DNA of 64,000 bases from Deinococcus deserti VCD115. GTDB lineage: Bacteria; Deinococcota; Deinococci; Deinococcales; Deinococcaceae. The translations under genes and the position numbers were made by a program. The stretch lies in the NCBI RefSeq assembly GCF_000020685.1, contig NC_012529.1:62001-126000 (forward strand), in the 5' to 3' direction. Within the stretch, counting starts at the first letter, position 1. The number at the start of each line of letters is the position of its first letter. This document shows, piece after piece, positions 9,091 through 18,708 of the stretch. The notes beneath the pieces are model-generated. The model was not told where the DNA came from. It saw only the letters and a program-made list of their open reading frames with translations, and did not search any database.

Positions 9091-9116
9091 AAAGGGAGCG
9101 CCAAGGTGCTCCCTTT
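9091..9116 (+). terminator. Hairpin terminator
   Basis: A 9-bp perfect stem (AAAGGGAGC/GCTCCCTTT) with an 8-nt loop. On the plus strand it would end the ATP-grasp-like transcript about 440 nt after the stop. Nothing clear lies between it and the GGDEF gene start at 9330. Confidence 0.5.
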
Positions 9117-9329
9117 ATCGGTATGAGAGGTGCGCTCCAGACAACCGCCGTTTTTAAGAGTGATGTCAGGGTCAGGGCCGTATTCTGAATGAATGTTCCT
9201 TGCCCTGCGCCTGCATGCCGTGACCCTTGCCCAGGGTCTGGCGTGCGGCCCGGGGGTTCAATGGCGGAGGCGTGACTGCTCTGGCGCCCTGGCCGCATTC
9301 AGTGGCAGGTTGCATCAGGACGGTCTTGT

Positions 9330-10721
9330 ATGATTCCCGAAGAGTTGCGTGTCCTGATCGTGGATGACGACGAGAGCGACGCCTTTCTGACGGAGGAGTT
9401 ACTGCTGGAGATTGAAACCTGGTCGTGCCGGGTGGACTGGGTCAGCAGCGCGCACGAGGCGGAGACGCACTTCCGGGCTCAGATGCACGACGTGTACCTG
9501 ATCGACTACCGCCTGGGAGCCAAGAGCGGGCTCGATGTGCTGGACCTGCTCAGGGCCTCCGGGTGTTCTGCCCCAGCCATTCTGCTCTCAGGGGTCGACA
9601 ACCATGGGGTCGATATAGCCGGCATGCGTCTGGGCGCGGCCGACTACCTCGTGAAAAGCGGACTGAGTGCGGTGGTGCTCGAACGCGCGTTGCGTTACGC
9701 CCTGGAGCGCTCTCGCCTGCTGCGGGAGGTGCACCAGGCGCGTCAGGAAGCCGAGACGCTGTTCACACTTTCGGTAACCCTCGAGCGGTCCAACCGGGTT
9801 GAGGATGTGATGCGCGAGGCCTGCGCCCTGCTGGGCAGCGCGGTGGGGGTCGACGCCCTGCTGCTGTGGCAGGTGCGGGACGATCATGCTTTTCTGCTGC
9901 GCCTTCACGGCGAGGTGGGCACCGATTTTCTGGAGTACCGGCAGCGGGGCGTTCCCCGCTCCCCGGCCTTTATCTGGCAGGCGGTTGATGAGCACCAGCC
10001 GCTGTACGTTGAGCACGCTGCGGCCAGCCCGCTGGTCCTGCCGCTGTACAAGAAGGCCGGAGTCAGGAGTCTGGCGCATCTCCCTGTGGAAGTGAACGGC
10101 AAGGTATATGTGCTGTCCTCCCTGCGTCTGGGCAGGGAGCACTGGACCGTCGACGAGCGCCGGATGCTGGAAGCCGGAGCCCGGAGCATTGGCGTGGCCC
10201 TGGAGCGAAGGGAAAACCTGGAATTGCTGGCCACCGCTGCGTCGACGGATGTACTCACCGGGCTGGGAAACCGCCGGGCGTTTGATCAGGCGTTCGATGT
10301 GGCTCTGAACAGCGCGTCGAGGCATGGCGTCGAGGTCAGCGTGGTGTCGTTTGATCTGGACGGTCTCAAGGCGGTCAATGACCACGAAGGCCACGCCAGG
10401 GGAGATGACTTTCTGCGGGCATTTGCGCAGACGATGCGTGAAGGGCTCAGGCGCGAGGACCAGCTCTACCGCGTGGGGGGCGACGAGTTTGCGGCCATCT
10501 TGAATCACACGGGCGCAGCCGGGTCCGGGGCGGTTCTGCGCCGGGTGCGCAGGGCCGTCGACGCCCTGCGGGAGGCGGGCTTTCCGCAGGCGGACGTGAG
10601 TGCGGGCATTGCCTCGTACCCTGCGGAAGCCCAGACGCCAGGTGACCTGCTGCGCCTGAGTGACGAGCGGATGTACCGCCAGAAGGATGCCCACCGGATC
10701 CAGCAAGCCAAACGTTCGTGA
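9330..10721 (+). CDS. Response regulator with GAF-like and GGDEF domains
   Basis: 463 aa. The REC domain spans residues 6-125, with acidic pocket VDDDE, phospho-acceptor Asp59 in LIDYRLG and Lys in VKSG. A GAF-like sensor covers about 140-290, and the diguanylate cyclase about 300-455. The active-site loop is VGGDEF (near 383), and the inhibitory I-site RxxD is present as RRED five residues before it, so the enzyme should make c-di-GMP and be product-inhibited. No histidine kinase is adjacent, so the input partner is elsewhere, possibly the fragment at the left edge. Confidence 0.93.
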   Translation: MIPEELRVLIVDDDESDAFLTEELLLEIETWSCRVDWVSSAHEAETHFRAQMHDVYLIDYRLGAKSGLDVLDLLRASGCSAPAILLSGVDNHGVDIAGMRLGAADYLVKSGLSAVVLERALRYALERSRLLREVHQARQEAETLFTLSVTLERSNRVEDVMREACALLGSAVGVDALLLWQVRDDHAFLLRLHGEVGTDFLEYRQRGVPRSPAFIWQAVDEHQPLYVEHAAASPLVLPLYKKAGVRSLAHLPVEVNGKVYVLSSLRLGREHWTVDERRMLEAGARSIGVALERRENLELLATAASTDVLTGLGNRRAFDQAFDVALNSASRHGVEVSVVSFDLDGLKAVNDHEGHARGDDFLRAFAQTMREGLRREDQLYRVGGDEFAAILNHTGAAGSGAVLRRVRRAVDALREAGFPQADVSAGIASYPAEAQTPGDLLRLSDERMYRQKDAHRIQQAKRS

Positions 10722-11190
10722 GTCGAGGAGGCAGCGGCAAGCGCCCGCTGCCCATGCTGCGCCTTCATGTGTCTGACCAGACCGTACATGTTGAGCACTT
10801 CCGTGGTGCTTCCGGTTTTCAGGCGGGATCCATCGGTAAGGTGATCAATCCCCGGAGGCCAAGGAACGTCAGCACTGCGAGGAAGATCTTTGATCCGTAG
10901 AGATTCCACTCCGGCAGCGGCGGCGTACGCGTCAAGCTGGGCCTTCCTGAGGTCGGCGTAACTGTCAGGGCTGCCCGCGCAGCCGGTCCAGCGCCCGTCG
11001 CAGGCCCAGACCTGAACGAAGCAGACGTTGAAGTCACTGTACCTGTACCCGGCGTCGATGTAGCTGCCGTCCTGGGTTTGCACAGCCGCGTGGTGGGCAG
11101 GTCGGCGACCTTGATGATCTTCTCCCCGGATCCGAAGATCACCGCGCTCCTGCTGGCCGAAGCGTTGCCGAGCCCGCCGAGCAGCAGCAC
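10722..11190 (-). pseudogene. Secreted hypothetical protein, frameshifted
   Basis: A GTG at 11190 starts a frame with a short hydrophobic leader (LLLGGLGNASAS) and then FGSGEKIIKVADLP. The downstream half continues in another frame from about 11095: QTQDGSYIDAGYRYSDFN, VQVWACDGRWTGC, SYADLRKAQLDAYAAAAG. One missing base near 11085-11100 would join them. The second frame then runs antisense into the GGDEF gene, so the natural 3' end is probably also lost. Two Cys and an export-like leader suggest a secreted protein of unknown role. It follows the 98-aa gene upstream within 14 nt and is likely cotranscribed with PhoX. Confidence 0.5.
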
Positions 11191-11203
11191 GGTCAGGCTA
11201 CCT

Positions 11204-11500
11204 TCAGCTCACCCAGTGCCAGTCCAGCAGGTAGGCCGTGAACTCGCGAAGCATGAGTGACGCCGTCTCGCGGTCCTCGGCATCCAGCCCGCCCTGCCAG
11301 GCCGCAGAACGTTCGTCCGTCAGTGCGCTCAGCGGTGCGGCGCCGCCCAGAAAATCGTCCAGGTCCTCCAGCAGGGCTTCAAAGCGGGCCCGGTGCCAGG
11401 GTTGCTGGCGGGTGACCTCGTTCAGAAAGTCCTCCGCAGCGTGCTCCAGCCGTACCGTGCGTCCCACGATCCAGGGAGCCCTGGAGACCACGACACTCAT
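11204..11500 (-). CDS. Hypothetical helical protein (recombinase core-binding-like)
   Basis: 98 aa, predicted all-helical, overlapping the PhoX stop by 4 bases (ATGA), so translationally coupled. The pattern HAAEDFLNEVTR, then RFEALLEDLDDFLGG, ALTDERSAAWQGGL, and a last helix LMLREFTAYLLDWHWV looks like the SAM-like N-terminal core-binding domain of tyrosine recombinases. There is no catalytic domain. The resemblance may reflect a shared helical fold only. No export signal. Function unknown. Confidence 0.6.
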   Translation of the reverse strand: MSVVVSRAPWIVGRTVRLEHAAEDFLNEVTRQQPWHRARFEALLEDLDDFLGGAAPLSALTDERSAAWQGGLDAEDRETASLMLREFTAYLLDWHWVS

Positions 11501-13197
11501 GCCTGGCCCCTCCAGCCGGGGAAGCCCTCAATAGCCACCAGCGTGGGGCGAGGAATACGGGTCCCTTCCCTGGCGGCAAAGGTGCTGGTGAGCTTGTCCA
11601 GGCTCTCGCTGTCCTCGCCCGGGTGCTGCACTGCCAGAAACAGCGTCCTGCCGTCCGGGCTGAACACCGGGCCAGTCAGCTCAGCGTCCACCGGCCCGAC
11701 GGCGAAGCGGTAGGCCTTGCCGGCATTAGGCCCCTCGGTGGGAAAAAAGAACATGGCGTTGTTGCCGTGAAAGGCCTTGATCGGATTGGTTCCGAGGTCG
11801 CTGTTGTCGGTGACCATCCAGAGGTTGCCGTAAGGGTCAAACACCAGGTTGTCGGGGCTGGCAAAGCCGCTCTGTGGCCCACCGTAGGCGAAGACCTCCC
11901 ACAGGAAACTGGTGGCTGCCGGGTCACCTTCCTTTTCGCTCCAGCGGATGATCTGGCCGAAGAAGTTGCCGTGGCGGCTGTTGTTGGTCAGGGCGGCATA
12001 AATGTCGCCGGTGCGGGGATGGACTTCAATGTCTTCCGGGCGGTCGACCGGAGTGCCACCCACTGCCAGCGCCGCAGCCCGGGCGTCGGCCAGCACCTCG
12101 GCCTGCGAGGTGAACAGGGGCTTGTCGCCTGCTTTGGCCTCTCTCAGCTTCGAGTTGCGGGCATAGTCGAGCAGCACCCAGCTGCCGTTGCCGAAGTTGG
12201 CCACATACAGGTCGCCGTCCGCCAGCAGCTCACGGCTGGCGTTCCGGTCGGCCGGGTTGTACCGGTTGCGGCTGACGAATTTATAGATGCATGAATCCTG
12301 CATATCGTCGCCCATGTAGGCAACCACGCGGCCGTCACGGGCCAGGGTAACGGCCGCGTTCTCGTGGCGGAAACGGCCCATGCCGGTGCGCTTCTTGGGG
12401 GTCCAGGCCGGGTCGAACGGATCGATTTCTGTGACCCAGCCCTGATGGATGGCCTCGTAGCCGCTGCCCTCCCAGGACTTCTGATAGCCGTCAACGTTCT
12501 CCTCGCAGGTCAGCAGGGTGCCCCAGGGCGTCTGTCCGCCCGAGCAGTTGCCCACGCTGCCTTTCACCATCGTGGCTCCCTTCACGACGGCCGAGCCGCG
12601 TACCGGTCCCGTCAGTTCGATGGGAGTGAATGCATCGATACGGCGGTTGCGCGGGTCCATGACCATCTTCCACTCGCGGCCTTCCCGGCGCACCCGGACC
12701 ACGCTAACACCGACGTCCTGCATCTCGGCCTGGATCTGCTTCGGGGTGCGTGCTTTGGTGTCTCCACCCACAAACATGGGGTTGGCGTACTCGTGGTTGA
12801 TGGTCAGCAGGGCTTCGGTGCTGCTCTTTCCGCCCTGAAGCATGTCGATGGGGAAATACCCCACGTAATCATGGTTAAAGCCGATGGTCCGGCCGTCTGG
12901 CGTGAAGGTCTCTCCCCAGGGGGCCAGGACCTGATAGCGGTAGCCGCGTGGCAGCGTCAAGGCATCGGCGCCCGTGGGATCGATCGGCGTGAAGGGCGGG
13001 AAGGCTCTGGGCTGCACCTTCTGAGGATCCGTCGTCACCGGCGCGCCATTGTTGGCAGACGCCTGCGCGTCGCTGAACGCCACCGGCAGGCTGACTGCAG
13101 CGGCGGCGCCGGCAACAGTGCCCAGGGCGCTGCGGCGGGTGATCTGCTTGGACAGCAGGCGGTGCCAGATACTTGTTTCGACCGGTTGTTCCGTCAT
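11497..13197 (-). CDS. phoX: PhoX-type alkaline phosphatase (DUF839), Tat-exported
   Basis: 566 aa from ATG 13197, which has AGGAG 10 nt upstream; an ATG 9 nt further upstream is less well placed. A twin-arginine signal (QITRRSALGTVAG) precedes a long PhoX/DUF839 domain, a Ca/Fe-dependent beta-propeller phosphatase of the cell surface. Family motifs include INHEYANPMF, GNCSGGQTPWGTLLTCEEN, GRFRHENAA, RPEDIEVHPRTGDIYAALTNN, FASPDNLVFDPYGNLWMVTDN and LFLAVQHPGED. It releases phosphate from organic phosphoesters. Its neighbours include a 5'-nucleotidase and a two-component pair, suggesting phosphate scavenging, though no Pho box was recognised. Confidence 0.92.
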   Translation of the reverse strand: MTEQPVETSIWHRLLSKQITRRSALGTVAGAAAAVSLPVAFSDAQASANNGAPVTTDPQKVQPRAFPPFTPIDPTGADALTLPRGYRYQVLAPWGETFTPDGRTIGFNHDYVGYFPIDMLQGGKSSTEALLTINHEYANPMFVGGDTKARTPKQIQAEMQDVGVSVVRVRREGREWKMVMDPRNRRIDAFTPIELTGPVRGSAVVKGATMVKGSVGNCSGGQTPWGTLLTCEENVDGYQKSWEGSGYEAIHQGWVTEIDPFDPAWTPKKRTGMGRFRHENAAVTLARDGRVVAYMGDDMQDSCIYKFVSRNRYNPADRNASRELLADGDLYVANFGNGSWVLLDYARNSKLREAKAGDKPLFTSQAEVLADARAAALAVGGTPVDRPEDIEVHPRTGDIYAALTNNSRHGNFFGQIIRWSEKEGDPAATSFLWEVFAYGGPQSGFASPDNLVFDPYGNLWMVTDNSDLGTNPIKAFHGNNAMFFFPTEGPNAGKAYRFAVGPVDAELTGPVFSPDGRTLFLAVQHPGEDSESLDKLTSTFAAREGTRIPRPTLVAIEGFPGWRGQA

Positions 13198-13263
13198 GGC
13201 CTGCATGCTCCTGACCTGTCGTCAGCCCAGCGTCAGGGCCGCCAGCCCGGCTTGCCGGTGAGC

Positions 13264-13269
13264 TACGGT
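13264..13269 (+). promoter_or_regulatory. -10 hexamer of leaderless serine hydrolase gene
   Basis: TACGGT ends 6 nt before ATG 13276 and there is no Shine-Dalgarno. Spacing matches the TANNNT rule for leaderless Deinococcus mRNAs. A convincing -35 was not found. Confidence 0.55.
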
Positions 13270-13275
13270 GGGCAC

Positions 13276-14286
13276 ATGCAGATTCCGCAGCGCACTGCCG
13301 AAGTGCTGACCCATGCTGTCGCTCAGGGCCTGCCTGGGGCCGCCCTGGGCGTGGTCGACTCCGAGGGACGGCGAGACACGCTGGTTCTCGGACACGCCCA
13401 GACAGTTCCCGAGCCGGTCAGGCTGGATCAGGAGATGTGGTGGGATCTGGCCAGTCTGACCAAGCCGCTGTTCACGGCCCGACAGGTATTGCGCGCCACC
13501 GGCGAGGGGCGGCTGGACCTGGATGACCCGCTGCAGTCACACCTGCCGGATCTTGCCTGGATGCAGGGCAGTGCGCTCAACACCCGCACGCTGCGGCAGC
13601 TGATGACCCACACCGCGGGCCTCCCGGCCTGGGCCCCGATGTATACCTGGGGCGACACCGGAACCATCCGCGCCCGGCTGCTGCAGGAATCCTGGCAGAT
13701 CGACGAACCCGGCGAGGTCCGGTATTCGGACCTGGGCTACCTGCTGCTGGGCCGGGTCCTGGAGCGCGTGTACGAACAGCCTCTGCGCGACTTCGGCCTT
13801 CCGGATGGCCTGACCTTCACGCCGGTCCCTGAGCGCAGCGTGGCCACCGAACGCTGTGCGTGGCGCGAGCGCGTCCTGCGCGGCGAAACCCATGACGAGA
13901 ACGCTGCGGCGCATGGCGGCGTCGCTGGACACGCCGGGCTGTTCGGCACTCTTGGTGGAGTGCTGGCGCAGGCAGAAGCCCTGCTGCGTGGAACCTGGCT
14001 GAGCCCGGCGGCTCAGGCCGCCGCCATACGGTCCCACGCCCCAGGCCGCACTCTGGTATTCGTCCAGGCCCAGCCCGGCTGGAGCGGAGGCAGCCTGACC
14101 TCGCCCGGGGCCTTCGGTCATACAGGGTTTACCGGCACGGGTCTGTGGGTGGACCCCGAGCACCGGCTGGCCTGGGTGCTGCTCACCAACCGGGTGCATC
14201 CCAGCCGGCACGCGGGAACGGACATCCAGGCGCTGCGCCGCATGGTCGGAAATACCCTGCTGGGAGGCCTGACCTCATCCTATTGA
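13276..14286 (+). CDS. Beta-lactamase-like serine hydrolase
   Basis: 336 aa. The frame is open much further upstream across PhoX, but ATG 13276 is chosen because of the TACGGT hexamer 6 nt before it and because homologous sequence begins there. The serine beta-lactamase/esterase signature is complete: nucleophile Ser60 and Lys63 in SLTK, Tyr150 in YSDLGY, and a C-terminal HTGFTG box in place of KTG. The family includes class C beta-lactamases, D-alanyl-D-alanine peptidases and esterases; without a signal peptide an intracellular esterase or peptidase role is more likely than drug resistance. It is divergent from phoX. Confidence 0.88.
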   Translation: MQIPQRTAEVLTHAVAQGLPGAALGVVDSEGRRDTLVLGHAQTVPEPVRLDQEMWWDLASLTKPLFTARQVLRATGEGRLDLDDPLQSHLPDLAWMQGSALNTRTLRQLMTHTAGLPAWAPMYTWGDTGTIRARLLQESWQIDEPGEVRYSDLGYLLLGRVLERVYEQPLRDFGLPDGLTFTPVPERSVATERCAWRERVLRGETHDENAAAHGGVAGHAGLFGTLGGVLAQAEALLRGTWLSPAAQAAAIRSHAPGRTLVFVQAQPGWSGGSLTSPGAFGHTGFTGTGLWVDPEHRLAWVLLTNRVHPSRHAGTDIQALRRMVGNTLLGGLTSSY

Positions 14287-14300
14287 CGCGGGCCACTGGG

Positions 14301-14306
14301 TACACT
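14301..14306 (+). promoter_or_regulatory. -10 hexamer of leaderless 5'-nucleotidase gene
   Basis: TACACT lies 6 nt before GTG 14313, inside the 26-nt gap after the serine hydrolase stop. No Shine-Dalgarno is present. Confidence 0.55.
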
Positions 14307-14312
14307 TGCACA

Positions 14313-15878
14313 GTGAAACACAACCTTTTCCTGAGCATGCTCGCGGCGCTGGCCCTGGGCAGCGCCTCTGCCGCTCCATTGACCGTTACCGTTCTGCACA
14401 CCGACGACCTTCACGGCCATCTCGACCCGGTCAAGGTCGGCGAGAACATGTACGGCGGCTATTCCCGTCAGGCCACGCTGCTCAAGCAGTTCACTTCGGC
14501 TGACCCCAACCCCCTGGTGCTCTCCGGCGGCGACACCTTCCAGGGAACCCTGTTCTACAACGTCTACAAGGGCCTGGCCGATGTGCTGTTTATGAACTAC
14601 ATGGGCTATCAGGCCATGGCCGTCGGCAACCACGAGTTCGACGATGGTCCGGCGGCGCTGGCCCGGTTTGCCCAGAAAGCGACCTTCCCGCTGTTGGCCA
14701 GCAACATCGACGTGAGCACTGAACCATTGCTCAAGGACCTGATCAAGCCCTACGCCGTGCTGACCGTGGGTGGTCAGAAGGTCGGCGTGATCGGGGCCGT
14801 GACCCCTGACCTGCCGCTGATCAGCAGCCCCGGCCCCAACGTCAAGATGCTCGAGCTGATGACCAGCCTGCGGAACAGCGCCGAGGCGCTTAAGGCCCAG
14901 GGCATCAACAAGATTTTCCTGGTGTCGCACCTGGGCTACACCCTCGAGCAGCAGGTGGCCGCCACCGTGCCGGGCATTGACGTGATTGTCGGCGGGCACT
15001 CACACACCCTGCTGGGCACCTTCAACAACAAGGACTTCCCCAAGTCTGAAGGCCCCTATCCGACCGTGGTGCCCAACCCGGACGGCAACCGCACCCTGAT
15101 TGTCGCGGCCTGGGAATGGGGCAAGGTCCTGGGACGCATCAAGGTCAACTTCAATGACGGCGGTGCAGTCGACAGTTGGGAAGGCAACCCCGTGCCGGTG
15201 ACGTCCGATATTGCCGAAGACCCCACAGCCCGCAAAATGATCCAGACCCTCAGTGTGCCGATCGCCAACCTGCGCCAGCAGGTCGTGGGCCAGACCACCA
15301 CCGGCCTGAACGGCGCCCGCGAGGTCGTGCGCAAGCGCGAGAGCACCATGGGCAACCTGCTGGCCGACGCCGCGCTGGAAGCCACCCGCAAGGCCGGGGC
15401 CGTGATCGGGTTCCAGAACGGGGGAGGCGTGCGCGCCAGCATCGACAAAGGTCCCATCACCTTCGAGGAAGCCATCACGGTGCAGCCTTTCGGCAACACC
15501 ATCAGTGTGCTCGACCTGACCGGGGCACAGATCCGCGCCGCCCTGGAGCACGGCGTGGCCACCTGGAGCGAGAACAAGGGCCAGTTCCTGCACGTGTCCA
15601 AGGGCATGAGCTACACATTCGACCTGGCGCGGCCTGCCGGCAGCCGGGTGACCAGCGTGACCCTCAACGGACAGCCGCTCTCGGACACGCAGGTGTACAA
15701 GGTGGCCATGAATAACTTCACCGCGGGCGGTGGAGACGGCTTTACTATGTTCGCGGGTGCCCGGCGCCTGGACACCGGCACCCTGGACGTGGACGTGCTG
15801 GTCAATTACCTGAAGGCCAACAGCCCGGCTGACGCCCGGAACGAAGGCCGGATCGTGATCCTGAACGAGCCCAAGTAA
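14313..15878 (+). CDS. Secreted 5'-nucleotidase / metallophosphatase
   Basis: 521 aa from GTG 14313. The signal peptide (KHNLFLSMLAALALGSASA) starts there, and the leaderless-type -10 confirms the start. The N-terminal calcineurin-like metallophosphoesterase shows HTDDLHGHLD, GGDTFQG, GNHEFD and GGHSHT dimetal ligands. The C-terminal 5'-nucleotidase domain (about 320-500) has QNGGGVRASI and the substrate loop around FTAGGGDGFTMF. It hydrolyses extracellular nucleotides to nucleosides and phosphate. In Deinococcus such enzymes help recycle DNA-damage nucleotides and supply phosphate. Confidence 0.94.
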   Translation: MKHNLFLSMLAALALGSASAAPLTVTVLHTDDLHGHLDPVKVGENMYGGYSRQATLLKQFTSADPNPLVLSGGDTFQGTLFYNVYKGLADVLFMNYMGYQAMAVGNHEFDDGPAALARFAQKATFPLLASNIDVSTEPLLKDLIKPYAVLTVGGQKVGVIGAVTPDLPLISSPGPNVKMLELMTSLRNSAEALKAQGINKIFLVSHLGYTLEQQVAATVPGIDVIVGGHSHTLLGTFNNKDFPKSEGPYPTVVPNPDGNRTLIVAAWEWGKVLGRIKVNFNDGGAVDSWEGNPVPVTSDIAEDPTARKMIQTLSVPIANLRQQVVGQTTTGLNGAREVVRKRESTMGNLLADAALEATRKAGAVIGFQNGGGVRASIDKGPITFEEAITVQPFGNTISVLDLTGAQIRAALEHGVATWSENKGQFLHVSKGMSYTFDLARPAGSRVTSVTLNGQPLSDTQVYKVAMNNFTAGGGDGFTMFAGARRLDTGTLDVDVLVNYLKANSPADARNEGRIVILNEPK

Positions 15879-15901
15879 GACGGATTGAACTCAGGCCAGT
15901 G

Positions 15902-15931
15902 ACCGCGCCGCACCCGAAAGGGCGGCGCGGT
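15902..15931 (+). terminator. Terminator after 5'-nucleotidase
   Basis: A 10-bp GC-rich perfect stem (ACCGCGCCGC/GCGGCGCGGT) with a 10-nt loop, then TTCGTTGGTT. It starts 24 nt after the stop codon. Confidence 0.7.
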
Positions 15932-16014
15932 TCGTTGGTTCGGCCCTGGGGATCTGGCGTCAGGAGTATGCGGGTCAGGGACGAGCCGCCTGCAGGCTCA
16001 CGCCACCCAGCCGC

Positions 16015-17469
16015 CTACTCCTCAGGAAGATCCGCTGCCGGCAACCTCAGGCAGAAGGTGGTGCCGTCGGGGCCGGTGCTCTGAACCTCCAGGCTGCCGC
16101 GCAGCTGGGCCGCGATCCACTGGGCGATGGACAGGCCCAACCCCGCGCCGCCGGGCTCACGCTGCCGGGCCGGGTCAGCGCGGTAGAAGCGCTCGAAAAT
16201 GTGGGCCTGTGCCTCGGGCGGAATGCCGCTGCCCTGGTCCTTGACCGTCAGCAGGACATCGTTGCCCTCCTCGCCAAGACAGACCGTGACGGTGCTGCCT
16301 TCGGGGGTGTACTTGGAGGCATTGTCCAGCAGGATCAGGAGCAGCTGTTTCAGTCGGTCATGGTCACCCGACACCATGTAGGGCCGGTCCTCCGCGCGCA
16401 GGTCCAGATTCAGTCCTGGGGCCAGCAGGCGCGCGTCCCGCAGGGCTTCCAGTGCTGCCGCCCGTAGAGAGACCGGGCGGCAGGCCAGCTGCACGCCGGC
16501 GTCGCTGCGGGCCAGCAGCAGCAGGTCCTCGACCAGGCGGCTCAGGCGCGACGTTTCCCGTTCAATGTCGCCCAGCATCTCCTCGCGCTCGGCGGGGTCC
16601 AGGTGCGGGTGACGGCGCAGCAGCTCCAGGTTGCCGCGCATCACCGTCAGCGGCGCGCGCAGCTCATGGGAAGCGTCTCCGACGAAGCGCTGCTGGGATT
16701 TCCAGGCGGTTTCCAGGCTGTCGAGCATGCCGTTGAACGTGATGGCCAGCCGGCCCAGCTCATCGCGGGTGCCGCCAGTCTTGACCCGGCGTCCGAGGTC
16801 ACGGCTCTGGGCGATGGCGCGCGCCGCCCGGGTCAGGCGGTCCACCGGGCGCAGCGCCGAACCGGCGACCCACCAGCCGATGAGCAGCACGGCCAGCACC
16901 GAGAGCACCACCAGCTGGATCAGCAGCCGGGCGAGCGCACGTGCGCCCTGATCCAGCCGGCCCAGCGGTGTCAGCGCCTCCACATAGCCGATGGTGATGT
17001 TGCGGGGGGAGTCCACGCGCACCACGTAGCGTCGCCAGCGCTGGCCATCGACCATCATGGTGCCGAAAGCGCCGTTGGGACTGGGCGGGACGTGGGCGCT
17101 CGTGAGCGGCAGGGGCAGCAGGTCGAGGTATGCGGGCGGCGCCGGGGCAGAGAGCGGGCGCTGGGGCCGGCTCTCGGGCAGCCCGGGGTCACTGGGTGAG
17201 CGGTACATCAGTTCACCTGTGGGGGCGTAGCTGCGCAGCACCATGACCGTACCGCCCTTGGTCGGCACGCTGGTGTCGGTTTCAAACGCGTAGGACCGGC
17301 CGTAAGTGCGCATGCCGGACTCCACCAGCTGGGCACTGACCACCAGAATGCGGTCGAGCGCCAGAAACTGCTCGGTCACTGAGGTGGTGTAGCCGACCAG
17401 CCCCACCGCCATCAGGGTCAGGGCACACAGCGTGCCGTACCACAGGCTCAGCCGCAGCCGCAGTGTCAC
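16015..17469 (-). CDS. HAMP sensor histidine kinase
   Basis: 484 aa. An N-terminal helix (LCALTLMAVGLVGYTTSV) and a second at about 185-205 bracket an extracytoplasmic sensor region of about 150 residues. HAMP follows (LRPVDRLTRAARAI), then HisKA with His268 in DASHELRAPL, and HATPase_c with N-box LLDNASKYTPEG, G1 DQGSGIPP and G2 GGAGLGLSIA. All catalytic boxes are intact. It lies 3 nt after its cognate regulator gene. The architecture is that of EnvZ/CusS-like kinases; with PhoX and 5'-nucleotidase nearby, a phosphate or envelope-stress signal is possible but not shown. Confidence 0.94.
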   Translation of the reverse strand: MTLRLRLSLWYGTLCALTLMAVGLVGYTTSVTEQFLALDRILVVSAQLVESGMRTYGRSYAFETDTSVPTKGGTVMVLRSYAPTGELMYRSPSDPGLPESRPQRPLSAPAPPAYLDLLPLPLTSAHVPPSPNGAFGTMMVDGQRWRRYVVRVDSPRNITIGYVEALTPLGRLDQGARALARLLIQLVVLSVLAVLLIGWWVAGSALRPVDRLTRAARAIAQSRDLGRRVKTGGTRDELGRLAITFNGMLDSLETAWKSQQRFVGDASHELRAPLTVMRGNLELLRRHPHLDPAEREEMLGDIERETSRLSRLVEDLLLLARSDAGVQLACRPVSLRAAALEALRDARLLAPGLNLDLRAEDRPYMVSGDHDRLKQLLLILLDNASKYTPEGSTVTVCLGEEGNDVLLTVKDQGSGIPPEAQAHIFERFYRADPARQREPGGAGLGLSIAQWIAAQLRGSLEVQSTGPDGTTFCLRLPAADLPEE

Positions 17470-17472
17470 GGC

Positions 17473-18150
<678 letters not shown>

Positions 18151-18156
18151 ACTTCT

Positions 18157-18162
18157 ATTCTA
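18157..18162 (-). promoter_or_regulatory. -10 hexamer of the two-component operon
   Basis: On the minus strand TAGAAT lies 6 nt before the response-regulator ATG (18150). It fits the leaderless TANNNT pattern. Confidence 0.55.
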
Positions 18163-18237
18163 GGCCCGCCGGGACGCGTATAGGCCGCCCTCAGCTGGGC
18201 CTCAGGTCTGCTCCAGCAGCGCGACAGGTTCCCTGGG

Positions 18238-18243
18238 TACTGT
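18238..18243 (+). promoter_or_regulatory. -10 hexamer of leaderless hypothetical gene
   Basis: TACTGT ends 6 nt before ATG 18250. It is arranged back-to-back with the two-component promoter, about 75 nt away. Confidence 0.5.
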
Positions 18244-18249
18244 GCATTC

Positions 18250-18708
18250 ATGTCCCCGACAACCCAGGTCAAGGTGTGTTCGGCCCAGGTCGCCTCCTTC
18301 GGTGGCGTCGACCTCCGGCGCGTCAGTGTCACGCTGGGGGGCCAGGCTCAGGTGCTGCTGGTACGGGAATATCAGCATGCTGCGGCCTACCTGCTTCAGC
18401 CTCGTGGTGACGCAATGGCTGCCCCATCCCAACAGGAGGCGTCTGCGGCACCGGCGCTGGTCCTGCGCGCCGAGTGGGGTGAGCCGCTGGGCCAGGTGCA
18501 GGATCTTGAGATCGATTCCGAATGTGGCCGGATCAGCGCCTACCTGATGGTCTTGAGCCTGCCCGGAGGAGAGCGGCGCAGCGTTCGTGTGCGTACCCGG
18601 GATACGTACTGGTGGCAGGGGCAGCTGTACTGCCGCAAGACCCGGACCCAGCAACTGCGCAGTCTGCTGCTCGGCCGGCGGTCGGCGTCCACGAAACAGG
18701 CAGCCTGA
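18250..18708 (+). CDS. Hypothetical protein
   Basis: 152 aa, cytosolic by composition, with no family recognised. The N-terminal half reads as alternating beta strands (VKVCSAQVASFGGVDL, then VSVTLGGQAQVLLVRE). The C-terminal third is basic and ends CRKTRTQQLRSLLLGRR. A leaderless -10 supports the start. It is divergent from the two-component operon and might be one of its targets, but this is context only. Confidence 0.65.
   Translation: MSPTTQVKVCSAQVASFGGVDLRRVSVTLGGQAQVLLVREYQHAAAYLLQPRGDAMAAPSQQEASAAPALVLRAEWGEPLGQVQDLEIDSECGRISAYLMVLSLPGGERRSVRVRTRDTYWWQGQLYCRKTRTQQLRSLLLGRRSASTKQAA

Noticed and set aside
12364..13275. Long upstream extension of the serine hydrolase reading frame
   Set aside because: The extension is antisense to phoX and low in complexity. 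The leaderless -10 and the onset of homologous sequence place the start at 13276.
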